A program made the position numbers and the translations under genes. Below, in pieces: positions 14,530 through 22,807 of a stretch of 64,000 bases of DNA. Origin of the DNA: Paraburkholderia ribeironis (GTDB taxonomy: Bacteria; Pseudomonadota; Gammaproteobacteria; Burkholderiales; Burkholderiaceae); assembly GCF_900019265.1 (NCBI RefSeq), contig NZ_CYGX02000047.1, positions 159,576 through 223,575 on the forward strand, read 5' to 3'. Position 1 is the first letter of the stretch, and each line of letters starts with the position of its first letter. The notes below the pieces were generated by a model that worked only from the letters and a program-made list of their open reading frames with translations, did not search any database and had not been told where the DNA came from.

Positions 14530-16266
14530 TTAGTGCGCTAACGCCGCGCGCACTTTGCCGATCACCGCCTGGGCGGCTTCGTCCACCGGCAGCAGCGTCG
14601 CTTCGGCGTCGCGGCGGCCCTGGTATTCGAGCTTGCCTTCCTTGAGCCCGCGCTCGCCGATCACCAGACGATGCGGCACGCCGATCAGCTCCCAGTCGGC
14701 GAACATCACGCCGGGACGCTCGCCGCGATCGTCGAGGATCACATCGACGCCCGCCTCGACCAGTTCCGCGTACAGCTTGTCGGCCTGCTCGCGCACCGCT
14801 TCGCTGCGGTCATAGCCCATCGGGCACAGCACGACTTCGAACGGCGCGATCGACTCCGGCCAGATGATGCCCCTGTCGTCGAAATTCTGTTCGATCGCGG
14901 CGCCGAGAATACGCGTGATGCCGATACCGTAGCAGCCCATTTCCATCGGCTGCGGCTTGCCGGTCTCGTCGAGGCAGTTCGCGTTCAGCGCTTGCGAATA
15001 CTTGGTGCCGAGCTGGAACACGTGGCCCACTTCGATGCCGCGGCAGATGTCGATCACGCCCTTGCCATCCGGCGACGGATCGCCCTTCTTCACGTTGCGA
15101 ATGTCGGCGACGAGCGGTTCCGGCAGATCGCGGCCCCAGTTCACACCGGTGGTGTGATAGTCGACTTCGTTCGAGCCGACTACGAAGTCGCTCATGTTCG
15201 CGACCGTGCGATCCGCGACGACCTTGACCGGCTTCTTCGTGTTGATCGGACCGAGATAACCCGGCGGCGTACCGAAGGTCTCGATGATCTCGGCTTCGGT
15301 CGCCATGCGGAAGTCGGCCAGACCGGGCAGGTTGCCCGCCTTGATCTCGTTCAGATCGTGATCGCCGCGCAGCATCAGCAACCAGATGGTCGGCTCGGCG
15401 CCGTCGTTTTCCGTGGCGAGGACGATCGACTTGATCGTGCGTTCGAGCGGAATGTTCAGCAGCTCGGCGACGGCCTCGCACTTCGCCTTGCCGGGCGTGG
15501 CGGTCTTCGTCATCGGCTCGGCCGGCGCGGCGCGTTGCGCGTATAGCGGCAGCGCTTCAGCGGCTTCGACGTTCGCCGCGAAATCGGAGGTCGGGCAATA
15601 CGCGATCGCGTCTTCACCGGTGTCGGCGATCACATGAAATTCGTGCGAGCCGCTGCCGCCGATCGAGCCGTTGTCCGCCGCCACCGCGCGGAAGTCCAGA
15701 CCGAGGCGTGTGAAGATCCGTACGTACGCGTCATACATCTTGCGATACGACTCGCGTAGACCTTCCGCGTCCTTGTCGAACGAGTACGCGTCTTTCATGA
15801 TGAACTCACGACCGCGCATCACGCCGAAACGCGGACGGATCTCGTCGCGGAACTTCGTCTGAATCTGATAGAAGTTGACCGGCAACTGGCGATAACTCTT
15901 GATCTGGTTACGCGCGATATCGGTGACCACTTCTTCGTGCGTCGGTCCGATCACGAAATCGGATTGCTTGCGGTCCTTGAAGCGCAGCAGTTCCGGGCCG
16001 TATTTCTCCCAGCGGCCCGATTCCTGCCACAACTCGGCCGGCTGCACGGCTGGCATCAACAGCTCGATCCCGTCCGCCCGATTCATTTCCTCGCGCACGA
16101 TGGCTTCCACCTTGCGGATCGAACGCAGGCCGATCGGCAGGTAGTTATAAATGCCGCCGGCGACGCGGCGAATCATGCCAGCGCGCACCATGAGCTTGTG
16201 GCTGACGATCTCCGCGTCGGCGGGAGCTTCTTTCAGGGTGCCGATAAAGAAACGGGAAGCTTTCAT
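14530..16266 (-). CDS. proS: Prolyl-tRNA synthetase
   Basis: A 578-aa class II synthetase that charges tRNA-Pro. The length and domain order fit the bacterial (ProS type 1) form: an N-terminal catalytic core, an inserted YbaK-like editing domain (about residues 220-400) that clears Ala-tRNA-Pro, the rest of the core, and a C-terminal anticodon-binding domain (about 475-578). The start MKASRF is standard. A tRNA-Pro(CGG) substrate gene lies 6 kb away in this window. Confidence 0.97.
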   Translation of the reverse strand: MKASRFFIGTLKEAPADAEIVSHKLMVRAGMIRRVAGGIYNYLPIGLRSIRKVEAIVREEMNRADGIELLMPAVQPAELWQESGRWEKYGPELLRFKDRKQSDFVIGPTHEEVVTDIARNQIKSYRQLPVNFYQIQTKFRDEIRPRFGVMRGREFIMKDAYSFDKDAEGLRESYRKMYDAYVRIFTRLGLDFRAVAADNGSIGGSGSHEFHVIADTGEDAIAYCPTSDFAANVEAAEALPLYAQRAAPAEPMTKTATPGKAKCEAVAELLNIPLERTIKSIVLATENDGAEPTIWLLMLRGDHDLNEIKAGNLPGLADFRMATEAEIIETFGTPPGYLGPINTKKPVKVVADRTVANMSDFVVGSNEVDYHTTGVNWGRDLPEPLVADIRNVKKGDPSPDGKGVIDICRGIEVGHVFQLGTKYSQALNANCLDETGKPQPMEMGCYGIGITRILGAAIEQNFDDRGIIWPESIAPFEVVLCPMGYDRSEAVREQADKLYAELVEAGVDVILDDRGERPGVMFADWELIGVPHRLVIGERGLKEGKLEYQGRRDAEATLLPVDEAAQAVIGKVRAALAH

Positions 16267-16565
16267 TCAGATTTTCCAAAAGCGGCGGCTCCGGAGGGAC
16301 CGCCCGAAAGGTGAAACGATAGGGAAATCGACACAGATCCGGCGCTTGGCCGGCACCGTCGCCCGGCCAGCGGCTGCGCTGCCCGATCGCGGCACCGAAG
16401 CCGCCGCGCAAAGCCTTTGCACATGGGATAGGGCACGAAAAAGCTGACAGGCTACCGCAAACACGGGCTTTCGCGGCGATTCGTTCCATTCTGGCGCGAT
16501 TCGGTGCGTCGGGTCCGTTATCTGTTTATAATCAAAGCAATTTTAAAGGATTCGAAGGTGGTTGT

Positions 16566-17306
16566 ATGCTGGATCGTGAAGGCTTTCGCCCGAACGTCGG
16601 CATCATCCTCTTGAACGCGCACAACGAGGTGTTTTGGGGCAAACGGCTCCGTGAACATTCCTGGCAGTTTCCGCAAGGGGGCATCAAGTACGGCGAGACC
16701 CCCGTGCAAGCGATGTATCGGGAGTTACACGAAGAAACCGGGCTGCTTCCTGAGCACGTCAAGGTGATCGGTCGCACGCGCGACTGGTTGCGTTACGAGG
16801 TGCCTGACAAGTTCATCAAGCGCGAGGTACGCGGTCATTACCGCGGCCAGAAACAAATCTGGTTTTTGCTCCGGATGGTGGGACGCGACTGCGACATCTG
16901 CTTGCGCGCCACCGACCACCCTGAGTTCGATGCGTGGCGCTGGAACGAGTACTGGGTGCCGCTCGACTGTGTGATCGAGTTCAAGCGGGATGTGTATCAG
17001 TTGGCGCTAACGGAGCTATCCCGTTTCATGCGCCGGACTGCGCCGCGTGCGGAAAAACCTGGCTGGCACCATGGGTCGCGTTATCCCCGGATAGCGTCGT
17101 CGATGGAAAGTCCGCCGGATTCCACGGTAATGACGGCGACTTCCATGACCGCCGTCAGCATCGAAACATCGGTTCGCGTCGCGATCGCATCCGATTGCGG
17201 TCCGGGTTCGGGGTCAGCGGTCGAAAGGCGCGCCGAGCCGGAAACCGAACACGAATCGGCTAGCGAAACCGCCGGCTCAATGCTGCGCCCGGGCGTGCGC
17301 AATTAA
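16566..17306 (+). CDS. rppH: RNA pyrophosphohydrolase RppH with C-terminal extension
   Basis: A 246-aa NUDIX hydrolase that removes pyrophosphate from 5'-triphosphorylated mRNA and so triggers decay. The N-terminus MLDREGFRPNVGII and the NUDIX box (residues about 39-60, REL-HEETG) are classic RppH. The E. coli enzyme is 176 aa; here about 80 extra residues of Ser/Thr/Glu-rich low-complexity sequence follow the domain. The gene is divergent from proS. A TATAAT at 16527-16532 is a likely -10, with no clear -35. Confidence 0.94.
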   Translation: MLDREGFRPNVGIILLNAHNEVFWGKRLREHSWQFPQGGIKYGETPVQAMYRELHEETGLLPEHVKVIGRTRDWLRYEVPDKFIKREVRGHYRGQKQIWFLLRMVGRDCDICLRATDHPEFDAWRWNEYWVPLDCVIEFKRDVYQLALTELSRFMRRTAPRAEKPGWHHGSRYPRIASSMESPPDSTVMTATSMTAVSIETSVRVAIASDCGPGSGSAVERRAEPETEHESASETAGSMLRPGVRN

Positions 17307-17337
17307 CAACTCTGTGCGGGCTGTCCATGCCGCCTCT

Positions 17338-17366
17338 ACTGGCGCGGCTCGAGGAGCCGCGCCAGT
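17338..17366 (+). terminator. 13-bp hairpin between rppH and CNP1-like gene
   Basis: Perfect arms 17338-17350 and 17354-17366 with a GAG loop. It lies 32 bases after rppH and ends 5 bases before the ribosome-binding site of the next gene. There is no T-run, so it could terminate, or it could control access to the downstream start. Confidence 0.55.
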
Positions 17367-17383
17367 GTTTCGAGGAAATCATA

Positions 17384-17941
17384 TTGAAAGCATTTGCAAT
17401 CGTCGTGGCGTGCGTCGCCACCGGCGCCCTGCTGGCTGGTTGTTCGAGCGCCGGCAAACCCACCAATAAAGACGACAGCGCGTTTACCTACCTGCTGGAT
17501 CGCAAGAGCAACTGGGTCGAAAACACGGTGGACACGCTGCCGCCGCTGCCGCAAGATTCGACGCTGCTGCCTTTCGAAGTCTCGGGCAACACGCCGCTGC
17601 AATTCGCGATCGATCGGAACTCTCTCACCGTCGGCACCGACGGCGTAGTTCGCTATACCGTGGTCGTGACGAGTCCGAGCGGCGCGCGCAACATCAACTA
17701 CGAAGGGATTCGCTGCGACACCTATGAGTGGCGTCTGTATGCGGGGTTGAATGCGGATCACGACGGCTGGGACAGAACGGTCGCGAACGATTTCACGCGC
17801 ATCGAGAACGGCGCGCTGAATGCCTATCATGCGGCGCTTTATCAGGATTATCTGTGCGCGAACAAGTTGCCCGCAACCAACGCGAAACAGATGATCGAGA
17901 ACATCCGCTACAAGCGCACCGCGACTTCGTTGATTCACTGA
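17384..17941 (+). CDS. CNP1-like family lipoprotein
   Basis: A 185-aa protein of the CNP1-like family (named for a neisserial cryptic protein; function unknown). The TTG at 17384, with GAGGA 7 bases upstream, gives a clean lipoprotein signal peptide ending in LLAGC (lipidated C20). The more upstream frame would run through the hairpin and destroy the signal. The mature part is a compact globular domain with two further cysteines (in GIRCDTYEW and DYLCANK) that could pair in the periplasm. A convergent terminator follows. Confidence 0.82.
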   Translation: MKAFAIVVACVATGALLAGCSSAGKPTNKDDSAFTYLLDRKSNWVENTVDTLPPLPQDSTLLPFEVSGNTPLQFAIDRNSLTVGTDGVVRYTVVVTSPSGARNINYEGIRCDTYEWRLYAGLNADHDGWDRTVANDFTRIENGALNAYHAALYQDYLCANKLPATNAKQMIENIRYKRTATSLIH

Positions 17942-17987
17942 CGCGGTTTTCGCGAGCATGCTGGGCATGCTGAACACGTCGCGGACA

Positions 17988-18027
17988 TGAAAAAGCCGTT
18001 CCAGCCGCTGCTGGAACGGCTTTTTTT
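17988..18027. terminator. Bidirectional terminator between CNP1-like gene and proB
   Basis: 15-bp arms (17991-18005 and 18010-18024) with a CGCT loop, A-run before and T-run after. It serves two converging genes. Confidence 0.9.
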
Positions 18028-18057
18028 ACAGGCCGTGCGTGCGTGCCGGTCGGCGAA

Positions 18058-19176
18058 TCAGACCAGCACCAGGTTGTCGCGATGGATCAACTCGGGCTCC
18101 AGCATGTAGCCGAGCACCGATTCGATTTCGCCGCTCGGACGCCGCTGAATCAGCTTGGTTTCAGCACTGCTGTAGTTCGTCAGGCCGCGCGCCACTTCCC
18201 GCCCTGCCACGCTCAGGCAGGCAATCACCTCGCCGCGCGCAAACGCGCCCTGCACGCCGACAATGCCGATAGGCAGCAAGCTCTTGCCGCCTTCAGTCAG
18301 CTTTTCAACCGCGCCGTCATCGATCACTACGTGGCCACGCACCTGCAGATGATCGGCCATCCACTGCTTGCGCGCCGCCATCCGTGCGGTGCGCGCGATC
18401 AACTGCGTGCCGATCAGCTCGCCTGACGCGAGGCGCGCCAGCACTCCCGCTTCGCGACCGCTCGCGATCACCGTATTCGCGCCGCTGTGAGCCGCGCGCT
18501 TGGCGGCGAGAATCTTGGTCAGCATGCCGCCGCGACCGAGGCTCGAGCCCGCACCGCCGGCCATCGCCTCGAGTTCCGGCGCACCGGCGTCGGCCTGCTG
18601 AACCAGTGTGGCGTTCGGGTCCTTGCGCGGGTCGGCGGTGAACAGGCCTTGCTGATCGGTCAGGATGACGAGCGCGTCGCCTTCGATCAGGTTGGCGACC
18701 AGCGCGCCCAGCGTGTCGTTGTCGCCGAATTTGATTTCATCGGTGACGACCGTGTCGTTTTCGTTGATGATCGGCACCACGCCCAGGCGCAACAGCGTGA
18801 GCAACGTGGAGCGCGCGTTCAGGTAGCGTTCGCGGTCGGCCAGGTCGCCGTGCGTCAGCAGAATCTGCGCGGTCTGGATGGAATGCTCGGCAAAGCGGCT
18901 TTCGTACACCTGCGCAAGCCCCATTTGACCGACGGCCGCAGCCGCCTGCAACTCGTCGATCTCGCGCGGCCGTTTGGTCCAGCCGAGCCGTTGCATGCCC
19001 TCGGCGATGGCGCCCGAGCTGACCAGCACCACTTCCTTGCCTTGCCCGCGCAGGGCAGCAATCTGCGCGGCCCAGCGGCCGATCGCCGCATGATCGAGGC
19101 CGCGCCCGTCATTCGTGACGAGGCTCGAGCCGACTTTCACTACCAATCGCCGTGAATCTGCGATGACGGAACGCAT
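18058..19176 (-). CDS. proB: Glutamate 5-kinase ProB
   Basis: A 372-aa enzyme that makes gamma-glutamyl phosphate, the first step of proline synthesis. An amino-acid-kinase domain (about 1-260, starting RRLVVKVGSSLV) is followed by a PUA domain (about 280-370), the long E. coli-type arrangement. The start at 19176 (MRSVIAD) is the family start; a 60-codon upstream extension is not credible. It follows obgE by 70 bases on the same strand. Confidence 0.96.
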   Translation of the reverse strand: MRSVIADSRRLVVKVGSSLVTNDGRGLDHAAIGRWAAQIAALRGQGKEVVLVSSGAIAEGMQRLGWTKRPREIDELQAAAAVGQMGLAQVYESRFAEHSIQTAQILLTHGDLADRERYLNARSTLLTLLRLGVVPIINENDTVVTDEIKFGDNDTLGALVANLIEGDALVILTDQQGLFTADPRKDPNATLVQQADAGAPELEAMAGGAGSSLGRGGMLTKILAAKRAAHSGANTVIASGREAGVLARLASGELIGTQLIARTARMAARKQWMADHLQVRGHVVIDDGAVEKLTEGGKSLLPIGIVGVQGAFARGEVIACLSVAGREVARGLTNYSSAETKLIQRRPSGEIESVLGYMLEPELIHRDNLVLV

Positions 19177-19246
19177 TGTGCGCGGTCTCCCAAGATGACG
19201 CGTGATGCATGCCGGCAGCCCGCCCGGGCGCCGGCGCGCGAGCCTT

Positions 19247-20368
19247 TTATTCCTGCGGGTCGGCGCTCGATTCGTCAGCGGCGGCCGATGCTGCCGGCCG
19301 CTCGCGAAAACGCACGTCGGCGGCGAGATCTTCGGCTTCCGCCGCACGGTGCGCATCCGAATGCGCGGCGATGTAATCGAACACCGCGTAGCACAGGTTT
19401 TCGCAACCCTGACCCGTCAGAGCCGAGATTTCGAACACCGGCCCGTCCCAGCCAAAACCTTCGAGGAAGGCCGACACGCGCGCTTCACGCTCGTCTTCGG
19501 CCACCATGTCGAGCTTGTTCAACACGAGCCAGCGCGGCTTCTCGTACAGCAGTTGGTCGTACTTGCGCAGTTCGTTGACGATCGCCTTGGCTTCCGCGAC
19601 CGGATCGACCGCCTCGTCGAACGGCGCGAGGTCGATGATGTGCAGCAACAGGCCGGTGCGCTGCAGATGGCGCAGGAACTGGTGACCGAGGCCGGCGCCT
19701 TCCGCCGCGCCTTCGATCAACCCGGGAATGTCGGCAATCACGAAGCTGCGACTCGGCCCGACGCGCACCACGCCGAGATTCGGCGCGAGCGTGGTGAACG
19801 GGTAATCGGCGATCTTCGGCTTCGCGTTCGACACTGATGAGATAAAGGTCGACTTGCCGGCGTTCGGCATGCCGAGCAGGCCGACGTCGGCCAGCACTTT
19901 CAGCTCGAGGCGCACCATGCGGCGCTCGCCCGGCTTGCCGTCGGTCTTCTGACGCGGCGCGCGGTTCGTGCTGGATTTGAAATGCAGGTTACCGAGACCG
20001 CCCGCGCCGCCCTGCGCGATCTGCACCGTCTGGTTGTGTTCGGTCAGATCGGCGATCAGCTCGCCGGTTTCCATGTCGGTGATGGTGGTGCCAACCGGCA
20101 TGCGCAGCGTGATGTCGTCGCCGCCCTTGCCGTAGCAGTCTGAGCCGCGGCCGTTTTCGCCGTTGCGCGCAAGGTGTTTTTTCGCGTAACGGTAGTCGAT
20201 CAGCGTGTTGATATTGCGGTCCGCAACCGCGAGCACGCTGCCGCCCCGGCCGCCGTCGCCGCCATCCGGACCGCCGAACGGAACGAATTTCTCGCGGCGC
20301 ATCGACGCGCTGCCATCCCCTCCGTCGCCGGCGATGACTTCAATCCTCGCTTCGTCAATGAACTTCAT
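19247..20368 (-). CDS. obgE: GTPase Obg/CgtA
   Basis: A 373-aa GTPase involved in 50S assembly and growth control. The glycine-rich Obg fold occupies about residues 1-158, and the G domain follows with the P-loop GMPNAGKS (166-173). The C-terminus is short and variable with acidic residues, as usual for the family. It lies downstream of rplU-rpmA, the common bacterial order, but a terminator separates it from rpmA. Confidence 0.97.
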   Translation of the reverse strand: MKFIDEARIEVIAGDGGDGSASMRREKFVPFGGPDGGDGGRGGSVLAVADRNINTLIDYRYAKKHLARNGENGRGSDCYGKGGDDITLRMPVGTTITDMETGELIADLTEHNQTVQIAQGGAGGLGNLHFKSSTNRAPRQKTDGKPGERRMVRLELKVLADVGLLGMPNAGKSTFISSVSNAKPKIADYPFTTLAPNLGVVRVGPSRSFVIADIPGLIEGAAEGAGLGHQFLRHLQRTGLLLHIIDLAPFDEAVDPVAEAKAIVNELRKYDQLLYEKPRWLVLNKLDMVAEDEREARVSAFLEGFGWDGPVFEISALTGQGCENLCYAVFDYIAAHSDAHRAAEAEDLAADVRFRERPAASAAADESSADPQE

Positions 20369-20514
20369 GCGTAACTCCGTCCCGTGGTGTACTGCCAGAT
20401 TTGATGCTATCCGATGCTGTTATTTTGCCGCGTGCGCCGCGCGTTGATCAATCGACCAAACGGGATAGCGAGGCCGCGTGAACGACTGATCGCCAACCGG
20501 CGCAAACGCGGCAA

Positions 20515-20549
20515 TAAAAAAAGCCCCGCTAACTTCGCGGGGCCTTTTT
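20515..20549 (-). terminator. Intrinsic terminator after rpmA
   Basis: On the minus strand, a 7-bp GC stem (20543-20537 with 20529-20523) with a 7-nt loop, followed by a T-run (A-run 20516-20522). It lies about 30 bases after the rpmA stop and may partly separate obgE from the ribosomal genes. Confidence 0.85.
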
Positions 20550-20578
20550 CCGGTCCTGAAGCCCGTGCCTGACTAAAC

Positions 20579-20842
20579 TCAGACTGCTGCCGGGACGACG
20601 GAAACCGTGTGCTTCTTCGCTGCGCCTTTCGTCGAGAACTGGACGTGGCCGTCCTTCAGCGCGAACAAGGTGTGATCCTTGCCCATACCGACGTTGTCAC
20701 CAGGGTGCATACGCGTGCCGCGTTGACGCACGATGATGCCGCCAGCGTTGATAGCCTGACCGCCGTAAACCTTCACGCCGAGACGCTTCGATTCAGAGTC
20801 GCGGCCGTTGCGGGATGATCCGCCTGCCTTTTTGTGTGCCAT
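20579..20842 (-). CDS. rpmA: 50S ribosomal protein L27
   Basis: An 87-aa protein beginning MAHKKAGGSSRNGRDS, the invariant N-terminus of L27 that reaches the peptidyl-transferase centre. There is no N-terminal extension of the kind cleaved in Firmicutes. It is 25 bases downstream of rplU in the same operon. Confidence 0.98.
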   Translation of the reverse strand: MAHKKAGGSSRNGRDSESKRLGVKVYGGQAINAGGIIVRQRGTRMHPGDNVGMGKDHTLFALKDGHVQFSTKGAAKKHTVSVVPAAV

Positions 20843-20867
20843 TTGATTTGCTCCTTAACCGCTGCGC

Positions 20868-21179
20868 TTACGCGTTGATCGCGTCGATGCGCAGTTCGGT
20901 ATAGTTCTGGCGGTGGCCGCCATGCTTCTGGTAGTGCTTCCGGCGACGCATCTTGAAGATGGTCACTTTTGCGTGACGACCTTGCGACACGACGGTAGCC
21001 TTGACGGAAGCCCCACTGACCAGCGGCGTACCGAACTTAATCGATTCGCCTTCGCCCACTGCGAGAACCTGGTCGAGCGTGATTTCAGCGTCAATGTCTG
21101 CCGGTATCTGTTCTACTTTAAGTTTTTCGCCGACGGCAACTTTATACTGCTTGCCACCGGTTTTTATGACCGCGTACAT
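20868..21179 (-). CDS. rplU: 50S ribosomal protein L21
   Basis: A 103-aa protein starting MYAVIKTGGKQYKV with the C-terminal KMRRRKHYQKHGGHRQ RNA-binding stretch typical of L21. The start at 21179 gives exactly the family length. A near-consensus promoter sits about 55 bases upstream (21234-21262). Confidence 0.98.
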   Translation of the reverse strand: MYAVIKTGGKQYKVAVGEKLKVEQIPADIDAEITLDQVLAVGEGESIKFGTPLVSGASVKATVVSQGRHAKVTIFKMRRRKHYQKHGGHRQNYTELRIDAINA

Positions 21180-21233
21180 TGAGAACCTCACTCTGTGTTC
21201 ATTTTTCCCACGCACAGCGCGCGGAAACCCGTG

Positions 21234-21262
21234 ATTATACATAGAGTTAGCTGCTCGGTCAA
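21234..21262 (-). promoter_or_regulatory. rplU-rpmA sigma70 promoter
   Basis: Minus strand TTGACC (21262-21257), a 17-base spacer and a perfect TATAAT (21239-21234). Confidence 0.8.
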
Positions 21263-21418
21263 AACTCGTTGAGAGGCGCCGCGCGCAGCACCCGGCGCCC
21301 GGCCGCACAGCCACGGCTCAGCCGTGTGCCGCAGCCCGGAACGCGCCGCACCGCAGCCTGCGACCCGGAACTGCCGCGATTCGCCTTATAATTCGCGGCA
21401 TTACCCAATTCAGCCATC

Positions 21419-22411
21419 ATGTCGTCGACTGCCACCCCCTCCTCCAACGCCGCCAGCCTGCTTGCTCCGATCGCCGAAGACATGCAGCAGGTCAATCGCG
21501 TCATCCGGCACCGCCTCGCGTCCGACGTGATGCTGATCAACCAGATCTCCGAGTACATCATCAGTGCCGGCGGCAAGCGGCTGCGGCCCGCGCTGTTGTT
21601 GCTGGTGGCGGGCGCGCTGGGCGTAACCACGGAACACCGGCATGAGCTGGCCGCGGTCGTCGAATTTATTCACACCGCCACGCTGCTGCACGACGACGTG
21701 GTCGACGAATCCGATCTGCGGCGCGGCCGCCAGACGGCCAATGCGCTGTTCGGCAACGCTGCGAGCGTGCTGGTCGGCGACTTTCTGTACTCGCGCTCGT
21801 TCCAGATGATGGTCGGCGTGGGCAAGATGCGCGTCATGGAGATTCTGTCGGAGGCGACGAACATCATCTCCGAAGGCGAAGTGCTGCAGTTGCTGAACAT
21901 GCATGACGCGGACGTCGACGAAGCCCGCTACATGCAGGTGATCCGCTACAAGACCGCCAAGCTGTTCGAGGCGGCCGCGCAGCTCGGCGCGGTGCTGGCC
22001 GGCGCGGACGCGAAAACCGAAGCGGCCGCGGCAGAATTTGGCCGCCGCATCGGCACCGCGTTCCAGATCATGGACGACTGGCTCGACTACACGGGCACGG
22101 CCGAATCGATGGGCAAGAACGCCGGCGACGATCTTCGCGAAGGCAAACCCACGCTTCCGCTGATCTATCTGATCGAGCGCGGCACGCCCGAGCAGTCGGC
22201 GCTTGCACGCGAAGCGATCGAGCAAGGCGGCACGGATCGTTTCGACACGATTTTCGACGCGATCACGCGTTCCGGCGCGCTGGATCACACGCTCGAATGC
22301 GCGAAACAGGAAGCCCAAGCGGCCGCCGCAGCAATTTCTTCATTTCCGGATTCCATTTTCAAAGATAGCCTGCTAGAATTATGTTCTTACTCGACGGCAA
22401 GACAGTCTTGA
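21419..22411 (+). CDS. ispB: Octaprenyl/polyprenyl diphosphate synthase IspB
   Basis: A 330-aa trans-prenyltransferase that builds the side chain of ubiquinone. Both aspartate-rich motifs are present: DDVVD (residues 92-96) and DDWLD (219-223). The KRLRPALL motif (53-60) binds the allylic substrate. The start ATG at 21419 lies just after an AT-rich TATAAT (21387-21392) that may be its -10. tRNA-Pro follows 48 bases after the stop. Ubiquinone synthesis is also represented in the window by coq7. Confidence 0.95.
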   Translation: MSSTATPSSNAASLLAPIAEDMQQVNRVIRHRLASDVMLINQISEYIISAGGKRLRPALLLLVAGALGVTTEHRHELAAVVEFIHTATLLHDDVVDESDLRRGRQTANALFGNAASVLVGDFLYSRSFQMMVGVGKMRVMEILSEATNIISEGEVLQLLNMHDADVDEARYMQVIRYKTAKLFEAAAQLGAVLAGADAKTEAAAAEFGRRIGTAFQIMDDWLDYTGTAESMGKNAGDDLREGKPTLPLIYLIERGTPEQSALAREAIEQGGTDRFDTIFDAITRSGALDHTLECAKQEAQAAAAAISSFPDSIFKDSLLELCSYSTARQS

Positions 22412-22459
22412 ACAAGACTGAAACGCCGGATTAGTCCGAATCGAGTCTGCAGTACAAAT

Positions 22460-22536
22460 CGGGGTGTAGCTTAGCCTGGTAGAGCGCTACGTTCGGGACG
22501 TAGAGGCCGGAGGTTCGAATCCTCTCACCCCGACCA
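22460..22536 (+). tRNA. tRNA-Pro (anticodon CGG)
   Basis: A 77-base cloverleaf with encoded CCA. The acceptor CGGGGTG pairs with CACCCCG, the anticodon stem is CTACG/CGTAG and the loop TTCGGGA gives anticodon CGG (reads CCG). The T-arm has GGTTCGAATCC. It is followed by an intrinsic terminator. Confidence 0.97.
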
Positions 22537-22562
22537 GATTTTCCTTGTTAGTTCAAGGTTCT

Positions 22563-22599
22563 AAAAAAAAACCGCCGCAGCTTGCTCGGCGGTTTTTTT
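22563..22599 (+). terminator. Intrinsic terminator after tRNA-Pro
   Basis: 9-bp stem (22569-22577 with 22587-22595), loop CAGCTTGCT, flanked by an A-run and a T-run. Confidence 0.9.
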
Positions 22600-22807
22600 G
22601 TTTTGGGCCGCGATTTTCTTTTCGCTTCGTGCACGGCTTCGCCTTGGCGAGCCGTCTGTGCGCCGCTCGTGTGTCGCTTGTGTTCCACTTGCTGCCCGTT
22701 TGTGGCGTCCCGCTTGTGCATCGTCTACTCCGGCCATCCCCCCTTGCCGGGTCGCCCCGCCCCCTCTGCTATATTCTCCTCATCCTCTCCCCTATACTTC
22801 GCGACGC

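Noticed and set aside
21234..21418. A possible attenuator or sRNA among small hairpins between rplU and ispB
   Set aside because: Short GC hairpins are frequent in this genome; no T-run or conserved structure was seen.
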